A stretch of 64,000 nt of DNA from Carya illinoinensis (lineage: Eukaryota; Streptophyta; Magnoliopsida; Fagales; Juglandaceae). Under the pieces are notes generated by a model. The model saw nothing but the letters and a program-made list of their open reading frames with translations. It was not told where the DNA came from and did no database searches. Both the position numbers and the translations under genes were made by a program. Shown here piece after piece: positions 32,890 through 44,507 of the stretch (positions are counted from its first letter, which is position 1; every line of letters starts with the position of its first letter). The stretch lies in contig NC_056765.1 in the NCBI RefSeq assembly GCF_018687715.1, forward strand, positions 13,985,001 through 14,049,000, read 5' to 3'.

Positions 32890-33765
32890 TTTTTGCAGTA
32901 GTTTATCATGTTATGTACGGATAAGTTATAATTGGGTTGCGTTGTCACATTGCAATCCTAATTACTGAATTGTTTAAGGTTAAACTACATATAATATGCG
33001 ACTTGGGCGGGAAATCAAAATGTTTTATAATTTCACGAATGATCATGATGAGATTATCAAACAACCTGATTTCCAATGACAGTGCACGTCATGCCATACA
33101 TATGTCTCTCCTTATCATTAATTTTATAATAAAAAAGGGGGAGAATTAATTTGTGTATTATCCTGCTTTGGGGAGGTGTTGTACTGCTATTGATTGATAG
33201 AAGTTGGGAGATCATGGATATTGAGTGACTTTTATTAGTGATTATTGCTGCATTAATGAATTTGTTAGCTGGTGCTGATGATGATGATCTTCTATTGATC
33301 TATAATTACCCGTTCCTTCTTTAATGTTGATGTATTAATTTGCTAATTTTATGGACTTTAATCTGATCTGGTTATGATGATCACTAGCTAGTTTTAAGCA
33401 TTTTGACAATTTTTAAGTGCCAATATCGATAGGGCTAACCACAAAATATTGGATCAACGCGATATGTCATGAATTTTATCTACATGATACATTAATATTG
33501 TTTAATCTTTGTATTTTCCAGAGCTGGCTCAACTTGTCAGAAACCCGAATCATCCCGAATAGCCAAAGGGGCGCCGGGACATCAACCGGAAACGAGTGAT
33601 CCTAAAACGTACCCCATTGGGAGTTGATCCAGATTGGTTGAAACCTCTGTTAGAAGAGATAATGAAGTTGCTTCATCCAATAAAGGAAAAGCTGGAAGAA
33701 ATGGAAGTCAGTCTCAAACATTTGGAAGGTCGCCTCAAGAATTAAATACCAACTAACTGTTGGTT
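32890..33765 (+). other. Low-copy (host-derived) segment, copy 1
   Basis: This stretch aligns collinearly with 46624-47022 plus 49126-49740: shared blocks include AAACTACATRYATRTG, TTTATAATTTCACGAAT, GGGGGAGAATT, GGATATTGAGTG, TTTGTTAGCTGGT, TCTGGTTATGATGATCAC and a splice-acceptor-like TTTGTATTTTCCAG. No element termini or TE motifs are seen, so it is most likely duplicated host DNA, an intron plus last exon (inference). The two copies are well diverged. Confidence 0.7.
33563..33745 (+). pseudogene. Exon-like coding stretch, unknown protein (copy 1)
   Basis: Following a polypyrimidine/CAG acceptor (AG at 33520-33521), a frame reads LAQLVRNPNHPE, a TAG at 33560-33562 (CAG context), then 60 codons to TAA at 33743-33745. 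The encoded end is charged and predicted helical: LKPLLEEIMKLL followed by EKLEEMEVSLKHLEGRLKN, with heptad-like Leu spacing suggesting a short coiled coil. No known family is recognised. The equivalent stretch in copy 2 (49602-49740) is degenerate. It could be the last exon of a small gene or chance; I favour a decayed exon. Confidence 0.45.
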
Positions 33766-34051
33766 TGGTATTTACTTTCAAAATGCATGCATGTGTGTTT
33801 CTTTTTTTGTCCTCATGATCCAGATTCAGCGGATATATATTAACGTCGTTTGTACTGCTTAATTGATTTCTCGTATTTAAGTACCGTACGTACGTGTGCT
33901 GATATAATATATCTTGCTATTATTATTATTATTATTATTGAGTGAGAGATGATGACTTAATTAAGTCATAATTAATTAATATTCCCCTCGGCCACATCCA
34001 TAGCATCACATTATATATTCCCAAGAAAAGACAACGCCAAGATCCCATTGT

Positions 34052-34380
34052 CATTACAAGAAATTCAGTCTTTTGTAGCGTTCAAAATCGTTGCAAATAC
34101 TAATGTAAAACACTGCAATTTCTCAATTGAGCGTTTTTTAGTTTATTGCACGTTCGACACTATTTTCCTTTCTTTTCTGATCAATTGCAGCGATATAAAA
34201 AAAACATTGAAAATAGAGTCAATTGCAGCGATATATTTTCATTGCAAATTATAAAATAGTATGTTGGGAATGGGTTATGAAATTTCAATTAGTAGTATCG
34301 CTGTTTTTGAACAATTACAGCGATTTTAATCCTTGCAAAAGCTCTCAATAGCGCTACAAATACCACATATCAAAAGTAGC
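34052..34380 (+). mobile_element. CACTA-like terminal fragment
   Basis: CATTACAAGAAATTCAG (34052) differs by one base from the plant CACTA terminal consensus CACTACAAGAAAT. It is followed by subterminal copies of GCAGCGATAT (about 34188 and 34225) and related GTTGCAAAT/TTACAGCGATT motifs, as in CACTA subterminal repeats. The opposite terminus was not found, so length is unknown. Confidence 0.45.
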
Positions 34381-34461
34381 ACTTGCTTCCTTCGTTGTAT
34401 TTAACATTTTTTCCAATCAACTGACCAAAGCAAACCACTGTAAACATCTCTCTTTTTCGTT

Positions 34462-34489
34462 TTCTTCTTCTTCTTCTTCTTCTTCTTCT
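34462..34489. repeat. (CTT)n microsatellite
   Basis: About nine TTC/CTT triplets. Downstream 34490-34740 has no convincing gene. Confidence 0.9.
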
Positions 34490-34749
34490 ATTTCTTATGT
34501 TTGTTTCTCTACCACACCAAGTAATGTGACTTCAACATCAACTAAATTGACTTCCACTTCCGTCTCCGTGTCTTCCACTCCCAGTGACAACCACCATTGG
34601 ATGTTGCTCATGGAGGCTACTCCACAAGTGGTCAATTCCAAACCAGAAGTTATTGCTACTAAGTTTATCCCTTTTCCCTTGATGATTGATTTCGTTAATT
34701 GGCATTGCAAAATGTTGTTTGGTGCGTTGAATGATGTGTTGTGAATTGT

Positions 34750-35143
34750 TGTTAGAGCAAAACATGCATCCCATGCATGTTACGTACAGCAACATGCAAC
34801 CCATGCACAACCTGCAGCTATTGCTAATAACTCCAAACAACACGTACAACAACATTCAATGGCAACATTGCAATGTACACAGCAAACACAACAACATCAG
34901 GAGCAGCAGCACTCAACGACAGATCGTACAAGTCACATGCAACTTACACAGCAGCACCATGAACCTCCTAGAGTACTCTTAATAAATCATCCTTTGTAAT
35001 AATTGAATATTTGCTAGCTATAAAGTTGTCCTAGCACTAGAGAATATTTGTTTTATTTTCGTGTATATATATTGAGAGGCTTTGCCTCATTGTAATCAAG
35101 AAGTGTGAAAGATATAATACAAAAGGAGCTTAGAGCTTTAGCA
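34750..35143 (+). repeat. Copia D 5' LTR (left end approximate)
   Basis: It ends in GCTTTAGCA at 35143, directly before a tRNA-Met primer site. TGTTAGAGCAAAAC at about 34750 is the best TG start. GTGTATATATATTG near 35063 is a TATA box and CTTTGCCTCATTGTAATCAAG follows, as in copia R regions. The 3' LTR is missing. Confidence 0.6.
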
Positions 35144-35155
35144 TGGTATCAGAGC
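35144..35155 (+). other. Primer binding site (tRNA-iMet), copia D
   Basis: TGGTATCAGAGC is a perfect plant initiator-tRNA-Met primer site. Confidence 0.9.
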
Positions 35156-35196
35156 ATACCTAGGACTCATCGTCCATCTCTTCTTCATACAACACT

Positions 35197-36100
35197 ATGT
35201 CTGATTCCTCCGCCACCCGCTCTTCCTCCTCCTCTCCCTCTTTTCTTCCTTCTTTACCTTCACATAACCTCTCTCACATTCTCTCAATGAAGCTTAAGCC
35301 TGAAAACTTTCTACTATGGAAAGCTCAACTTGTACCCTATCTACGAGGCCAACGTCTCTTTAAATATGTTGATGGCTCTTGTCCAGCTCCACTCATCAAC
35401 TACCCAATGCCTCACCTAACCCAGAATATGAAATATGAATTCAGCAAGACCAGTTGGTCATGTCGGCCTTAATATCCTCTCTTTCCAAATCCATCATTGC
35501 TCAGGTTGTTGGTTGTGCTTCTGCTCGTGATGTTTGGCTATCCTTAGAATCTACTTATGCTTCTTCCTCTCAAGCCCGTCTCATTCAAACTCAACTTCAG
35601 CTTGCCTTCCTTAAGAAAGGTTCTGATTCAATATCCACCTATTTTCAAAAAGCCAAATCTCTTGCTAACACCATGGCAGCCGCTGGACGTCCCTTTCCCT
35701 CCACTGAGTTTGTACCTTACCTTCTAACTGGGCTTGGACCAGACTATGATGCCTTAGTTTCATCTGTATCAGCTCGAGTTGATCCTATCTCTACCGAGTC
35801 ACTTCTAAGTCTTCTTCTAGCTCATGAAGCTAGACTACAACAACACGCTGCCAATGTCTCTCTTTTCTCTTCACTTGAAATATCAACTAATTTCACCACT
35901 CGCTCCCCTTCCTTCAGTCGAGGTCGGGGCCGTCAAAACAATGGCTGAAATCGTGGAGCTCGTTCAGGCAACCGTGGCCATGGTCTTTCTGGTTTCACAA
36001 GTACACACTCTACTGGTTCTTCTATAACTGAGTCTAGACCAGTTTGCCAAGTCTGTAACAGGATTGGTCACACGACCCTTACATGTATCTACCGCTTCAA
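35197..36100 (+). pseudogene. Copia D gag
   Basis: ATG 35197 opens a serine-rich N-terminus, then FLLWKAQLVPYLRGQRLFKYVDG. A one-base loss near 35450 (in the CAGCAAGACCAG-like run) shifts frame; gag continues 35454-35948 with VWLSLESTYASSSQARL and LLTGLGPDYDALVSSV. TGA at 35946-35948 (CGA context, between RGRGRQNNG and NRGARSGN) interrupts an Arg/Gly-rich stretch. A CCHC zinc knuckle (CQVCNRIGHTTLTC) is intact at about 36046-36087. Sequence organisation parallels copia C gag. Confidence 0.88.
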
Positions 36101-36149
36101 CCAAGCCTACACATCCGTAATTCTTGCTTCAGCTCACTACAATTCATCC

Positions 36150-37559
36150 AACTGTACATCAAATGGTGCTTGGTACCCTGATACAGCGACGACAAATCAC
36201 ATTACAAGTGAGCTTGCCAACCTGAACCTCCAGTCTGCAGAATTCAATGGTATTGATCAACTTCCTGTAGGCGATGGCTCCTCTGCTCCAATCTCACACT
36301 CTGGTTCAGCTCTCTTTCCTTCCTTTTCATCTTAATTTCTTTTAACTAAGATGCTTTATGTCCTTTCTTTTACCAAGAATCTCATCTTTGTCAGATAGTT
36401 TTGTTCAAACAATAATGTATTCTTTCAATTTTTCTCTGATCATTTTTGTGTAAAGGACTGCAAAACGGGGAATCTATTGCTCCAAGGGACAACAGCACCT
36501 AATGGCCTTTATACCTTCGCATCACAGTTTCCTCAAGCTAATTCCAGCTCACTCTCTTCCATTCCACTATGGCACTCACGTCTTGGCCACCCCTCCCTCA
36601 AGATTGTCCATTCTGTACTAATTAAGAATGGTCTTCCTTTTGATGAAATGTCTTCAATGAATTTTTGTAATGCCTGTGCTATGGCAAAACATCACCGCAT
36701 ACCAACTCCTACCAGAACCACTAAGTTTGTTGAATCTTTTAATCTTGTTTTTAGTGACTTATGGGGTCCTTCACCTCATGTTTCAGTTGAGGGTTTTCAT
36801 TTTTACATATCATTTGTAGACGATTATTCTAGACATACATGGTTTTTTCCCATGCAACACAAGTCTCAAGCATTATCTATTTTTATTAACTTTAAGGCTT
36901 ATGTTGAACTGCAATTTAATACCAAGATTAAACAACTTCAAAAAAACTTGGGAGGAGAATTTCAATCCTTCTCTGAAATCCTCTTTAACTATGGAATAAT
37001 TCACCGTGTCTCATGCCCTCATGCCCACACCCAAAATGGCATAGCCTTACTGGCTCATGCTTTTGTTCCATTAACCTTTTGGCCCTATGCTTTCCAACAT
37101 GCCATACGCTTAATAAACATGCTTCCATCCCCTTCTCTTAATAACTCATCTTCATTCTTTCTTCTCCACAAAATTGACCCTAATTTTAAATCTCTACGAG
37201 TTTTTGGATTGGCCTGTTGGCCTCTAACTCGTCCATTCAATCATCATAAATTTGATTATAGGGCTCTACAGTGTGTTTATTTTGGATTAAGCCCGGCCCA
37301 TCATGGGTCCATCTGCTACCACATTCCATCAAAGCGTGTCTATATATCAAAAGATATAAAACATGATGAAGATCATTTTCCCTTTGCACACACATCTAAG
37401 CCCAACTCACTGTCTGAGTCCAAATTCGTTTGTCTCCCTCTTTTCAATTCTACCCCAGGCCAATCTCAGCAAGTCCAGTCCATTCTAGGCCCAATCCCCA
37501 CTTCATCTTCTTCACCAAACCTTCCTTCATCACATACCACACAACTTGGTATTCTATAG
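36150..37559 (+). pseudogene. Copia D protease and integrase
   Basis: Protease has WYPDTATTNHIT (about 36173-36208) where DTGATNH is normal, so the active-site Gly is gone. GAG-pre-integrase reads LWHSRLGHPSLKIV and the zinc finger ends CNACAMAKHH. Integrase core: SDLWGPSP and FVDDYSRHTWFF keep the first Asp; the second site reads KNLGGEF, with Asn for Asp. After HTQNGIA about a dozen residues that normally contain the catalytic Glu (ERKHRH region) are missing and the sequence jumps in frame to LLAHAFVPLTFWP. Two of three DDE residues are therefore lost in an otherwise long open frame (36477-37559). Confidence 0.88.
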
Positions 37560-37571
37560 CAACCTTGTTCA

Positions 37572-38870
37572 ATGCTCACACACTTGCAAAGTGGTTCCTC
37601 TCGCCCTAGACAGTTTACCGATGGTACCATTTGGTGGCCACCTCCACGCGCTCACCTATCTCTTACTTCCAACATTCTCGAAACTCGCTCTTGTTTCTCT
37701 ATTGTCCAGAAATATCCAGAGTGGAGAGAAGCTATGTCAAATGAGTTCAACGCACTGTTAGCAAATGATACATGCACCCTTGTGCCTGCTTCCAAAGCTG
37801 TTAATATTGTGTCATACAAATGGGTTTTTAGAACAAAGCATCTTGCTGACGGCACCATTGAATGACAAAAAGCTCAGTTGGTGGCTAAGGGATTTCTTCA
37901 ACAGCCTGGTCTCAACTATGATGAGACCTTCAGCCCCGTCGTAAAAGCAACAACAATTCAACTTGTTCTGGCCCTTGTCGTGACCAAAGGTTGGTCTATT
38001 CAACAGTATGACGTGCAAAACACTTTTCTTCATGGCCCCCTATCCGAAACAGTTTTCATGTCACAACCTTAAGGCTTTGCCCATCCTCCGTACTCCACTC
38101 ATGTGTGTAAGTTGTGCAAGGCTATTTATGGTCTTAAGCAATCGCCAAGGGCTTGGTACTCTCGATTGAGTCAGAAGCTTGTTGATCTTGGTTTACCATT
38201 TCTTCTGCTGATTATTCTCTGTTTGTCTACATAGATGGAACTGCTGTCATTTATATTCTAGTCTATGTAGATGATTTGCTAATCACTGGTTCAAGCATGG
38301 CACTTATCACTACTCTCCTTCAAGTTTTACGTCTTGAGTTTCCCATCAAAGACCTCGGCAAGGTACACTTTTTCTTCGGCATTGAAGCAAACTACACAAG
38401 TGATGGACTCTTTCTCACGCAAAGCATGTACATTGTAGATTTGCTTGCTCGAATCAACATGGCTTCTACTAAGCCTGTCAATACACCAATGGCAATATTA
38501 GAGAAGCTAAGTCTTCTTACTGGAAATTTGTTTGAAGATCCCTTATTATACCGCAGTACTGTCTGCTCTCTCCAGTACTTATACTTTACAAGACCCGATT
38601 TGGCCTTTGCAGTAGGAAAGGTATGCCAATACATGCATGCTCCAAGAGTTCCTCACTGGCAAGCAGTAAAGAGGATCCTTAGATATCTAAAGTGTACCTC
38701 TCAACTTAGCCTGCTCTTATGCAAATCCACATCCATGAACATAACTGCATTCTCAGATGCAAACTGGGCAAGGTGCCCCGACGACAGGAAATCAATCAGT
38801 GCATATTGCATATTTTCTAGCACTAATCTCATTTCATGGTCCTCTAATCTCATCTCCCCAAAATTTTGTG
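37572..38870 (+). pseudogene. Copia D RT and RNase H, truncated
   Basis: RT has YKWVFRTKHLADGTIE, TGA at 37863-37865 (CGA context), QLVAKGFLQQPGLNYDETFSPVV, IQQYDVQNTFLHG, and a stop after MSQP. A frameshift near 38200 leads to VYVDDLLITG (about 38262-38290, catalytic pair intact) and the frame 38276-38878 to RNase H (AFSDANWARCPDDRKSISAYC, NLISWSS). It is cut at about 38870, before the middle of RNase H, and joins copia E in opposite orientation. The rest of RNase H and the 3' LTR are absent. Confidence 0.88.
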
Positions 38871-40015
38871 GGAAGTGAGGCTTGAATGAGTAAGGCTCAT
38901 GCAACAGTGATCAAATGTTGTTGGTTTCTTTCCACAACTCCATTTTGTTGTGGTGTGTACACACATGTTTTTTGATGTAGAATCTTATGGGAATTAAAGA
39001 AATCAGACATATGAAACTCCAATCCATTATTAGTTATAACACTTTTAACTTTGAAATTGAATTGAGTTTGAACCATAAGGATAAAGGATTGCAAAAGGGA
39101 TTGTGCTGTTGATTTAAATTTCATCAGTATACCTATGTGACTCAGCTAAAGTCATCAACAACAATCAAGATGTAATGATGACCATGCAAAGAAGCTTGAA
39201 AATATGGTTCCCAAATGTCACAGTGAATAAGTTCAAAAATAGAATTAGTAGAAGTAATGCTTGAATGATATGGAACACGTTTATGTTTAGATAAAGAGCA
39301 AACAGTACAATGTGTTTTATCACAAGCTTTTACATCAAGGCAAGAAGAATGAATTAAATTCATTCTTTGGTTGGATAAATGTCCTAATCTAAGGTGCCAA
39401 ACATCAAAAACCTATTCATTGACAACATTATAAGCTAAAACATTGGAGGGCTTTAAAGGGGTCCTAGGAAGCTATTGAGAGGTACTGCAGCCAAGATAGC
39501 TTGAGAGGACAAAATATAGGCCATGATTGAGTTTAGCTAGTCTAATCGTCATCCATGAAGAGAGGACCTATATAAAGCAAAAATTTTCTAAGAAAATGAA
39601 TCAAATAAGTGGGTTAAGAATGAGTTTACTGACAGACAAAAGATTGATTGTGAAGGAAGGGACACACAGGACTCATGTGAGAATGATGAACTCTAAGAGA
39701 TGGACATCTCCTTTATGTGTGACCTCAACCTGTGTCCCATTTGGCAACTGGACTGATACCTTGGCAATGCAAGTGACAGTTGTGAGAAAGGCTGGAGAAC
39801 AGACTATGTGGTCTGTTGCTCCAGTGTGAATGATCCAAGGTGTGTTGGTAGGTTCATGTGATTGATGATGCACAAGTAATGAGTGGTGATGCTGGTGATT
39901 TGTGCCAAAAATGGATGATTCTGAAATAGTAGATGAGAAAGAAGGTATACATGCCATGTTTAAATAAGGTGTGGTGTGCACAGGAGGGTTATTGCTCGAG
40001 TTTGAGGTGGCTTTA
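38870..40015 (-). pseudogene. Copia E protease and integrase, truncated
   Basis: Minus-strand frame 40050-39673 carries the protease site WIIHTGATDHIVCS: His replaces the catalytic Asp. Frame 39363-39142 has CTVCSLSKHKRVPYH (zinc finger) and HCDIW (first integrase Asp). Frame 39124-38897 has VITNNGLEF (Asn for the second Asp) and QQNGVVERNQQHL (Glu retained); TGA near 38894 (CGA context) follows and similarity ends at about 38870. RT and RNase H are missing. The gene continues upstream at 44839 across the solo LTR, in frame through the CTTTA target duplication (QPTK / ATSNSS). Confidence 0.85.
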
Positions 40016-42034
40016 TGCAACACCCGTCCTTGTGGTGGGTCCTTTTTCATATCGATTTTGATAAAAACCGACAGGAATTACGATTCCTTTTCAATCTCTT
40101 TTCCGTACATACCAGGATACAAAAGACTCCATGTTATAAATAAAATCTCATTTTTTTCTTTATTAAAACTTTCAGCGGAAGACATTACATTACATAATTA
40201 AAGCTTTTAATGTGAAACATCTTGCCTAGGCCTTCGTGCTCTTCCCCTTGGGCTGTGCCTGTTCTGACCTGTCATGCTCATCTTATGCCTGGGAGGGCAC
40301 ACATAAAAACTAAAATGAGTTGATGACTCGTAAGCATTACTTCATACAGTCAAAATCTAATAACATAGTTTTTCATTCATGCAGTTATCATTCCATACAT
40401 GCATATCTTACATAACATGCATACGTCTTTCTTTTCGTTTGAAAACGTTTCGAGGTGGGGTTTTTATTTAAAACATGATTTCTTCTTTAAAACAGATCCC
40501 CACGCATCGCTGCCTTCGTTACTTAAAGAATCTTTTCACGCATTTATATTTCTACGTACATTCATGCATACATACGTTCATTAAATCATCTTTTCTTACT
40601 TACGTACATTCATACATTCGGTCCATTCATTCATACATACATACATGCATCCATTCCTAACATGCATTCGTTCATTCTTATCGCTTTCATGTGGCCGTTG
40701 CACACTGTTACGCCCCGTGTGCTGGGGTTAGCGGTCTTTTGTACCTGATTCCGCCCGTGGCCGCGGGTTGGGAATCCATTCAGTCAGGGTGCAGCACTGG
40801 GTGCACTACCAGTACTACTTACCCGGCATTGCAATCTGCCCATTTCTTTGATATCATTTCCAGTCCAGTCCATGTGGCCATTACGTATTTTCATACATCA
40901 TACATTCAATCCGTTCATTTCTTTACAGTCCTTTCCTTTTCATTCGTATCGTTTGAAGCATAATTTTCTTTACTTTTCATAAAAGTTGCTTTAAGAGAAG
41001 TTTCTTTAAGAGGAAAACTGATTTTCTTTCTTTTCCATTAAAGTTATTATAAAAAGAGTTATTTTATTTTAGAAAATATAGTTTTCTCTCTTTATCAAAC
41101 CTTACAGTCCTTAACAGCTCTAACGTCCTTTAAAGCTTCATTTCGTTCCTTTCATAAATATACATACAATACGTACTACTTATAACATCCATTCACATGC
41201 ATACACTTACATACTTTGGGTGCATAAAAAGGGGCTGCCAAGGAAGGCCGCTACGTACTTATACTTGAAAACTTACATTTTATTTTCCTTTTTACAGAAA
41301 AGATTTCGCCTTATTCTTCATTTTTATACAGAAAACTCTAGAAGAGTATGAACGTAACACTTACCTGGACTTCATGCCATACTCAATTCATGCAGTCCAT
41401 TCATGTGCGTGTCAGATGGCAACCTACATGCATACACATAACTTTATGTCATCATCTATCTAATGCATAAGTAACTATTCTAGAAAATAGAACTATGCTT
41501 TGCTTGAAACACTCTATATCCATCCCTGGGCTCTTACGTATTATTTACTATATTAAAACCTTCGAGGTCTTATTCCTTAAAGTAAACCTCTGTGATTCAC
41601 CTTAGGTTAAGACACTAAGATCTCTGTCTCGTTCTTCTATTTACACAATCCAACGCATGATTCTGACATACAGAGCCATGCGTCCCAACCTTAAACTATA
41701 TACTCTTCACTACTTTCACGTATCCTAGCCCATGCTACATCCTTATTTCCATCCATTCAGGCTACATGAAGTCAGCCAATTCTCTGGCTAAAATACCATG
41801 TAACCATAATCAGGACAGATTACTCATTACATATGATAAATCTGTCTGATACACTTGTCTTGCCAGAGACACATGTATCTCATCCCCTTTTATCACCTAA
41901 GAGCAACTTATAATTCCAATAAACGCCTGCTTGTATAAACAAGCTCCAAACTCCAATACCAACTTGTTAAAACCCGGTCGATAGGACTTTTCCTACTTCC
42001 TGGCCCTTTATAAGTTCATCCCAACACTTAATGG

Positions 42035-42489
42035 GAGAGGATTGCATCCATAAATGCACCTCTGTCACATCACGTAATTCGAGATAAATCCCGAGTCACA
42101 TCACGATACCCATCATGCTTCCGCTGCACGCTCTGATACTTCTCCATCACTTCCTTATACTCTTAGTCACAAGTCAGTCTCAAGGCAATACCCGTTACCT
42201 TGGACTACAGGACACATCACTACTGCTTCGGGACACTGTTACACAGTTCCCGCCACTTGACAAGAGGACTGCATCCACAAATGTGCCTCTGTCACATTAT
42301 GCAGCTCAAAACAAAATCTTGAGTTACACTACGGGGCCCATTGTGCTTCTGTTGCACTCTCTGATACCTTTTCACCACTTCCATATACCTTTAGCCATAG
42401 TCAACCACAAGGCAATATCCATGACTTTGGACTACAGCCACATCACCACTGTTTCGGGACACTGTTACACAGTTCCCGACACTAGACCA
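42035..42489. repeat. ~228-bp tandem duplication in the solo LTR
   Basis: Unit 1 starts AGAGGATTGCATCCA at about 42036 and unit 2 AGAGGACTGCATCCA at about 42263; both contain AATGTGCCTCTGTCACAT-like and GGGACACTGTTACACAGTTCC. Confidence 0.85.
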
Positions 42490-42599
42490 TACACTCCACA
42501 CTTCTCTGCTACGTCATCCAACCCTTCGTGACACACCATCCAGTGTATCACGACCTCGTATAGAGTACACTCACGTGAACTCTCTTCCATCCACACTAT

Positions 42600-42850
42600 G
42601 ACAACATCACTACGATACACGCCTCACGGTGCATCGCTACGCGACACGGAGTACGCTCCACGCGTACTCCTTTTGTTACAACACTCATCATCACGATACA
42701 CATCACACGGTGCATTGCCATACAACACGGAGTACACTCCACATGCACTCCCTTTCTTCTACGCCACACATCACTACAGCACACGTCACACGACGCATCG
42801 CTGCATTACACAGAGTACGCTTCACGCGTACTCTCTTCACACTACACGCC
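42600..42850. repeat. ~82-bp repeat, three units, in the solo LTR
   Basis: CGGTGCATCGCTAC at 42627, CGGTGCATTGCCAT at 42708 and CGACGCATCGCTGC at 42791 head three units, each followed by CACGGAGTACRCTCCACG-like sequence. The units differ chiefly by C/T and G/A at CpG. Confidence 0.8.
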
Positions 42851-43039
42851 GTATCACATCAGTGGCATCCATCTCACGTCCATACTTCACAACATAGTCC
42901 ACAATGCTACACAATCAAGCCCAACACTTCACAACTACACTTCGCTTCACAATTACGCAGCGAACTCCACAATTACTAACTACACAGTTTACGATCCAAC
43001 CAATCAACTACTTTAAATATAAATAACTAGAGATAGAAG

Positions 43040-43900
43040 GTTATACCATCGACGGGCTAACCCGTGCGTCGCTCGCTGCGCGTCACGATTAAGCGTCGGA
43101 GGAGCGTACGTGGCGGTAACACCGCGTACGGTGGCTGTCCATCACATAAAGTGGCGGTTCAGGCTCGAGGATAGCTAGGCGTGGCCTTGGAAGGCTCATG
43201 GTGGCCTCGTGGTGGTCGAAGGTGGCGGAGCACGGCGGCATCATGCCGTGAACAGTAAATCCGAATGGTGGGTGTTTGCTTGAGGTGGTGGAAGACCATA
43301 GAACTTCATGGCAAGCTAGGGACAGGTAGATGAAGATGTGGTGGAGCTATGGTGGCGAGGTGGTGGCCATACGGTGGCTCACGGCGGCGGATCGGCCGTT
43401 TGAAGCCATTTTCGGCCTTGGAGAGTGAGGGAGAGTGAGAGCTCTACATAGCTCCGTTGGCCATGAAATTTCTTGGGGAAGTTCGTGGTGATGAGAGGAA
43501 CAAAGTGGTGGTGGTGAAACACCATGGGTGGCCGTGTACGGTGGTGCACGGCGGTGCAACCGAACGTGTGTGTGTGAAGACCCATCGGAGAAAAAGTGAG
43601 AGTTAGGGGAAAAGAAGGACATGGGGAGGAAGCTCTTGACATGGTGGTTCCATTGGTGGTGCTTGGTGGCCGTTTCAACCGTGTATGGTGGTCCAAAGAG
43701 GTGAAAAATGGTTGAAGACCCATTTCTTTGAAGGAGAAAAGAGAGAGACTCAGTGGCCGGAAAAACACACCACCGGTGCAGTTGTGGTCGCCGGTGAGAG
43801 GGGGTCACGCCGGTGTGGGAGGTGAGGCACGGTGGCCGGAGGTGGCGTCGGCTGGGAGGCTTGGACCGAACGGTGGAGGAGATGCATGCATAGTGAAGAG
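43040..43900. other. GC-rich, GGTGG-rich island within the solo LTR
   Basis: Plus-strand G-rich sequence with repeated GTGGTGG/GGTGGC and many CpG sites contrasts sharply with the AT-rich flanks. On the minus strand it is C-rich and lies downstream of the TATA-like box, so it may be transcribed leader. Long open frames here (for example 43347-44006 minus) are probably compositional. Confidence 0.6.
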
Positions 43901-44101
43901 CACGGCTGGACGTGCACGAGGGAGAGAGAAAAGAGAGAGAGAAAAAAAAAAAGAAAAAGAGAAAAGACTGAAGGGAAAGGGTAGGGGTCTGGGTATTTAT
44001 CTTCAATCCTACGCTACGGGATCCTCAAAATGATCTAACGATGAATTAAAACACTGATTTGAAAACACGCAAGTATTTTATTTTAAATAAAACACTTTAA
44101 T

Positions 44102-44355
44102 AAAACACTAAGAGAAATTAAGATAGAATATTATTTTATAAACAAGGTTTATAAAATAATATTTTCTTCATAATTATATAAAATGATAAAGTATCATTAA
44201 TTAATCAAAGTGCATAAAATACTTAAACAAAACACTGAGAGGAATTAAGATAGAATATTATTTTATAAACTAAGGTTTATAAAATAATATTTTCTTCATC
44301 ATTATCTAAAATGATAAAGTATCATTAATCACTCAAAGAGGATAAAACCATTTAA
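44102..44355. repeat. 127-bp tandem duplication with perfect hairpins
   Basis: Units start AAAACACTAAGAG (44102) and AAAACACTGAGAG (44229). Each holds a perfect 14-bp inverted repeat, ATTATTTTATAAAC and its complement, with a 3- or 4-nt loop (about 44131-44161 and 44258-44289). Confidence 0.9.
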
Positions 44356-44507
44356 TTTAAATAAGAGTTTTCAACGTAAAGTTAAATCTCTTAATATTTT
44401 AAAACAACTAAAATATCTAATATAAGATATTATCCACAATTATAATATTTTCAGAGCTCATTAAAATATTATAATTGTGCTACATTAAAACAAGCTTATC
44501 TAATAAA

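Noticed and set aside
34526..34744. 72-codon Ser/Thr-rich frame next to a (CTT)n run
   Set aside because: No motif, both strands open, and flanked by repeats.
42115..42531. 138-codon frame in the solo LTR
   Set aside because: It spans the 228-bp tandem duplication and merely translates repeat DNA; no stop-free conservation expected.
43347..44006. 219-codon open frame on the minus strand
   Set aside because: It lies in the C-rich island of the solo LTR, its ATG overlaps the TATA-like box, and the product is low-complexity with no domain; a competing frame (43379-43768) is equally open.
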